64,000 nucleotides of DNA from Raphanus sativus. Its lineage: Eukaryota > Streptophyta > Magnoliopsida > Brassicales > Brassicaceae. Below are positions 60,243-64,000 of the stretch, piece after piece (within the stretch, counting starts at the first letter, position 1; each line of letters starts with the position of its first letter). The translations under genes and the position numbers were made by a program. The stretch is from positions 15,666,800-15,730,799 of the forward strand of contig NC_079518.1 of NCBI RefSeq assembly GCF_000801105.2. The letters are read 5' to 3'. A model generated the notes under the pieces. That model was not told the DNA's origin, made no database searches, and saw only the letters and a list, made by a program, of their open reading frames with translations.

Positions 60243-62075
60243 TTACCAGAAGTCATTACAGGAGCATTTTCCTCCTTTGAAATGATGATATCTAGTAGCA
60301 TCTCGAACTATAATCTCTCTTCCAATAATCTCACTTATATGTTTCATAACAACATGACAATCTCCACAAACCCTTAGGTTTTTCACAATCCGTATGGGAG
60401 TTCCCGGAACGCCCTTAAGTAAACCGTATGCGACAGCAGATCGCTCGCTATGCCAAAACAAAAGCTTTTCTTTCTCTTGCTCATCCATGTCGTGTAAGAT
60501 CCAGCTCGTATCAGGAACATAACCATTTCTTCTCCTCATATCTTCTTCCAACTTCTTAAGCAAGCCAAAGATCTCTTCTTTTAGAGGATGAGATGTTTCT
60601 CCTGCGTAAAACACTTCGGTTTCTTTCCTGACCTCCACGCTACTGTACCCTGGATCTTTCCTAACGTCCATGTCTCCTAGCTTCCTTCTCGCCTCTGACA
60701 CTTTCCCCCACAAAGAAGCACTTGCGTAGACGTTTGATAAAAGTATATAAGTCGATGGGTCTCTCGGTTTAAAGCAACTCAAGAGATGGTCAGCGATTCT
60801 TACACCCATCTGACCTTTCCCCTGCCGCTTACAAGCGCTAAGCAAAGCAGCCCAAGTTGGTTCATCAGGAGGAAACGGCATTTCACGAATTAGCTTCTCA
60901 GCTTCATCAACCAGTCCAGACCGACCAAGAAGATCTAACAAACATGTGTAATGCTGCAAAGACGGGCGGATTCCATAGTCCTTGCTCATTGACTGAAAAA
61001 TCTCACGGCCTTTAGCTACAAAACCGACATGGCTACACGCGTATATCAACCCAACAAACGTGACCTCGTTAGGCTTCACACCGTGTGAAACCATTTCATC
61101 ATACAAAGCCAATGCCTTCTCAGCCTGACCGTGCTGAGCCATTCCGACTATAAGCGACGTCCACGAAACCACATCTCTGTGACGCATCCTACTGAAAATA
61201 TCCTTTGCAGCTATAACATCGCTGCATTTAGCGTACATGTCGATAAGCGCGTTACTAATAAACATACAAGAATCAAATCCTAGAGATATAACCAAACCAT
61301 GAACCTGCCTCCCTGCTATGGAAGCAGCCATATTAGCACAAGCGCCAACTATACTAGAAAGAACTAAAGGATCCAAAATGTCAACACTTTCTCTCCTCAT
61401 CTCAGTAAACACAGAGAAAGCCTCAAGCCCTTTCCCACTCTGCACAAAACCAGAGACCAACGCAGTCCAAGAACACAAGTTCTTGATCGGCATGTTCCTA
61501 AAAAGCTCCAAAGCTTCTTCCTTTCTCCCGCTTTTAGCAAACCCGGACACCATCGCAGTCCATGAGATGGTGCTTTTCACTCTTATAGAATCGAAAACTA
61601 CTTTAGCACTATCAGGCAAATCGCATTTGGAGTACATATCAACCAGTGAAGACTTAACAACATCATCATGAGAATACTCGGAGACTATAAAACGGCAGTG
61701 AACTTGCTTCCCGTGATTAACAGATCCTAAGTTGGCACAGGCCTTGACAAGGGCAGAGAACACGAAATCATCCGGACGCAACCCGTTGTTAGAAGAGGAG
61801 AACATCGAGAGCGTCTTGACAGAGAGGTTAGATTGGTTGAGAGCGGTGAGAACAGAGGCCCAAGCGATGTGGTCTCTGTGAGGCATTTCGTCGAACAGGT
61901 GGAGTGCGTGAGAAGCGGCGCTGCATTTTCCGTAGGAGTTGACGAGGGTGTTGGCCAAGGGAATGCATTGAGTGATCCCGAGCTTGATGATTTGGGCATG
62001 GAGGGACTTGGCAGTTGTTAGGGTTCGGTTCCTCGCGCAGAGCTTGAGCTGATTGAGATACTGTTGGATAAGCAT
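60243..62075 (-). CDS. DYW-class pentatricopeptide repeat protein
   Basis: Single exon, 610 aa. PLS-type PPR motifs run through residues about 1-440 (for example NALIDMYAKCSDVIAAKDIF, VVSWTSLIVGMAQHGQAEKA). E1/E2 regions and a DYW deaminase domain follow. The zinc ligands are H542-x-E544 (HSER) and C570-x-x-C573 (CGDC), and the protein ends in DFW, a variant of DYW. DYW PPRs bind one RNA site each and deaminate C to U in mitochondria or chloroplasts. The counterpart is At4g14050 (PCMP-H13), annotated as mitochondrial as I recall. The N-terminus (MLIQQYLNQLKLCARNRTL) is short but compatible with a targeting peptide. The catalytic residues and the frame are intact. Confidence 0.93.
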   Translation of the reverse strand: MLIQQYLNQLKLCARNRTLTTAKSLHAQIIKLGITQCIPLANTLVNSYGKCSAASHALHLFDEMPHRDHIAWASVLTALNQSNLSVKTLSMFSSSNNGLRPDDFVFSALVKACANLGSVNHGKQVHCRFIVSEYSHDDVVKSSLVDMYSKCDLPDSAKVVFDSIRVKSTISWTAMVSGFAKSGRKEEALELFRNMPIKNLCSWTALVSGFVQSGKGLEAFSVFTEMRRESVDILDPLVLSSIVGACANMAASIAGRQVHGLVISLGFDSCMFISNALIDMYAKCSDVIAAKDIFSRMRHRDVVSWTSLIVGMAQHGQAEKALALYDEMVSHGVKPNEVTFVGLIYACSHVGFVAKGREIFQSMSKDYGIRPSLQHYTCLLDLLGRSGLVDEAEKLIREMPFPPDEPTWAALLSACKRQGKGQMGVRIADHLLSCFKPRDPSTYILLSNVYASASLWGKVSEARRKLGDMDVRKDPGYSSVEVRKETEVFYAGETSHPLKEEIFGLLKKLEEDMRRRNGYVPDTSWILHDMDEQEKEKLLFWHSERSAVAYGLLKGVPGTPIRIVKNLRVCGDCHVVMKHISEIIGREIIVRDATRYHHFKGGKCSCNDFW

Positions 62076-63432
62076 TCAACAGCTGTTTTGTTGCTTTCTT
62101 TCTGGTTTCCACAATTTATGATTTTATGTTTTTTTTTAAAACAAATTTCTAAATTTACAAAAATGACCGCTTATTTCTGATGGATCTTATAGGGTATGAT
62201 TTTACTTGTTAAATTAATAGTACATCACCAAAAGGAAAACAATTAATCAAAATGTTGTTAGTTTTAAAGTTTATTAATCAAAAAAAAAAAGTTATTAACC
62301 TCGTCTTTGTGTTTAGCTACCACCTTGTCCCCTCTAATTATCATCATTTTTAAAGTAAGATTTTGTTTATCTTTTGCCGTTAATAAATAAAAATTTGTAA
62401 GAAAGGATTAAATATATAACTACCATGAAGTGCTTCTTATCTACGATATATTTTATCTTTTTATTTAATTATAGATAAATCAATTTTATTAATTAGTTGT
62501 AACTTATAGTAAAAATGAATAAATCATAATTTTGTAACTTTTATTTGTATTTTACGTTAATAAAACATTAAACTATTATTGTATTTATATTTTTAATTAA
62601 TAATATAATTAAACGAGTATTACCAATTACGCTAAATTGTAACAAAATAAAAATTCTTTTATATTTTTAAATGTATAAAATTTTAATTTTGACTAATATT
62701 TTAAATAAATAAAATAAATATACAAATTAAATAAAAAGAAATAACTTATATAAATAAATAGAAAAATAAAATGACCTAATTTTAAAAATAAATATAAAAA
62801 CAAAATATGATAAATATAATTAGTCCATTACAAATAATTAATGTATAAATTACCAAAATTAAAGGAATAATAATATAAAATATTATTTTGGTGTAAAATT
62901 TGATGTGATGGATTGAGGAGGAAAAATGTTTAAAATCAAAACATGGTTTAATTTCAACACCAAATTTGATATTATATTTAGAGATACCCTTAAAAAAAAG
63001 AGAAACATGTAAAATAAGTGGGTGTTACACGAAATCTTTTTTCCCAAGCGAATACCTCTTTCTGTTTTTTAGTTAAATTTTATACTAATTAATCAAATAA
63101 TGAATAGCCATTTCCAAAGAGATTGTGAGGTAGTTAAAAAGCAAAAAAAGCTATGAAAAAAATAGTAAGAACTCTTTTGATCATCTTAATCAAAGTTTTG
63201 TTATTATCTCTGAACACTTTCTGTTTTGCTTTCTGTTTTGATAAAGTGTGATCAAATGTTTGATCCTAAAAACTGATGGACAATGTAGTCTTAAATTTTC
63301 TTTTTTAAAAGGTTATTTATTAGTTATTCAATTTTTTCTCAACATTCCAAGAAACAAGAAGCATAAAATGCATAGTGAAAAACAATATTGAGTAATTTTA
63401 CTCATCTTCAATCTCTTTCAGTTTTTTTTTCC
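62076..63432. other. AT-rich intergenic DNA
   Basis: No gene is recognised. A TTTGGTGTAAAATTTGATG stretch at 62888 and an inverted AACACCAAATTTGA at 62959 form an imperfect inverted pair that could belong to a short MITE. No target duplication was established. Confidence 0.4.
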
Positions 63433-64000
63433 TCACAGAGTAACGCTCGGAAACTTGCAGCGATCATTTCCTGTAAAAACGCTTTTATTAGTTACAATAT
63501 AATCCGCAAATATCCTTACTCTGCCACATGAACCGTGACAATACGAATAGTTTTGTCCAATTTAGGAAGAAGCACAAATGACTCACCAGGGTTAGTCGTA
63601 GTCTCATGAGCCAGTCCATTGAAATAACATCCGACGTTTTGGGTACGGAACTGGGCCCAGTACGAGCTAATCGCATATCTTGCGTGCCTATAAATAGAGA
63701 CCGGATCGTAACATTCTTTCCCAGGAGCCAAAGCCGCACACGTTGTGTTGCTTCGGCCACAAGCCATCCTCAAAGCTTCCGCAAGCTCAGCCTCGCTGGC
63801 TCCTTCGACCGGTACGCACCACACTTGACCCTTATAAGGAACATTGTTCGTCGGTTTAGGCAAAGGGTTAAAACCGGTTAACGGTTTTTGACCGGTGAAA
63901 TCAATGTCGTAGATCGGTGTACCGTCAGGATGCAAGATTCCCCAATTCCTCTGTGTTCCCGAACCGGATTTCTGGTTTTCGTTGAACAATGAGAAAACAA
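63433..64000 (-). CDS. GH17 beta-1,3-glucanase-like protein with X8 domain, 5' part outside window
   Basis: The exon from beyond 64000 down to 63587 and the last exon 63433-63470 are joined by a 116-nt GT...AG intron. The joint reads NPG|NDRCKFPSVTL and then stop. The first residues (VFSLFNENQKSGSGTQRNWG) are the end of the GH17 barrel, including the conserved FNEN(Q)K. A linker and an X8 (CBM43-like) domain follow, with the cysteines of VWCVPVE, ACG, TCAAL, CY and CYFNG. The family hydrolyses or binds beta-1,3-glucan (callose) outside the cell. The counterpart is probably At4g14080 (MEE48), a reproductive-tissue gene, as recalled. Reading straight through the donor gives a false tail. The catalytic glutamates lie outside the window, so activity cannot be judged. 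Confidence 0.85.

Noticed and set aside
63516..63586. C-terminal tail of the X8 protein reading SFVLLPKLDKTIRIV
   Set aside because: A GT donor after NPG and the exon NDRCKFPSVTL at 63433-63470 show that this is intron read-through.

Overview
This is plant nuclear DNA, almost certainly from a Brassica species or a close relative. The genes are intron-rich, the intergenic DNA is very AT-rich, and the transposon families are typical of Brassicaceae. I recognise seven conserved genes as counterparts of a small stretch of Arabidopsis chromosome 4 (locus numbers are from memory): COX16 (At4g14145), XTH15 (At4g14130), CSN8 (At4g14110), UGT75C1 (At4g14090), selenium-binding protein SBP2 (At4g14040), a DYW-type PPR protein (At4g14050) and a GH17/X8 beta-1,3-glucanase-like protein (At4g14080). 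The first four run on the + strand in descending locus order. The last three run on the - strand in ascending order, which suggests a local inversion. Exon sums give intact proteins for COX16 (130 aa), XTH15 (290 aa), CSN8 (197 aa), SBP2 (487 aa) and PPR (610 aa).

Layout. 1-7.5 kb: a MULE of the Kaonashi-like type. It has a DUF1985 gene (+), a GRF zinc-finger gene (-) and a mudrA-like transposase (-), and is full of tandem repeats; the transposase has an in-frame stop. 7.6-8.7 kb: COX16. 8.7-23.9 kb: a gene-poor graveyard with an RPA-like pseudogene, several Helitrons, a SINE, an hAT-like MITE and a Stowaway-like MITE. 23.9-29.2 kb: XTH15, CSN8 and UGT75C1. 29.3-35.3 kb: a SINE, a Helitron, a 100-base assembly gap and anonymous DNA. 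35.4-42.8 kb: a complete CACTA (En/Spm) element with two apparently intact genes, 14-bp terminal repeats and a TAT target duplication. 43.3-48 kb: gene fragments (a nucleotide-sugar transporter exon and a possible WD40 fragment) interrupted by a 3.3-kb MULE, itself interrupted by a 2.1-kb Helitron. 51.4-52.9 kb: a secreted LRR protein gene. 53.0-55.9 kb: a Helitron carrying a decayed RCC1-repeat gene. 57-64 kb: SBP2, PPR and the 3' part of the GH17/X8 gene.

The most interesting single site is in UGT75C1. A 122-bp element with 14-bp terminal inverted repeats and 5-bp target duplications sits just before the sugar-donor (PSPG) box. Its ends fall so that removing a GT...AG segment of 127 nt would restore the reading frame exactly, so it may be a transposon-born intron in an anthocyanin pathway gene. 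The host genes are unrelated single-copy genes with no operon-like organisation. The mobile elements account for most of the spacing between them.
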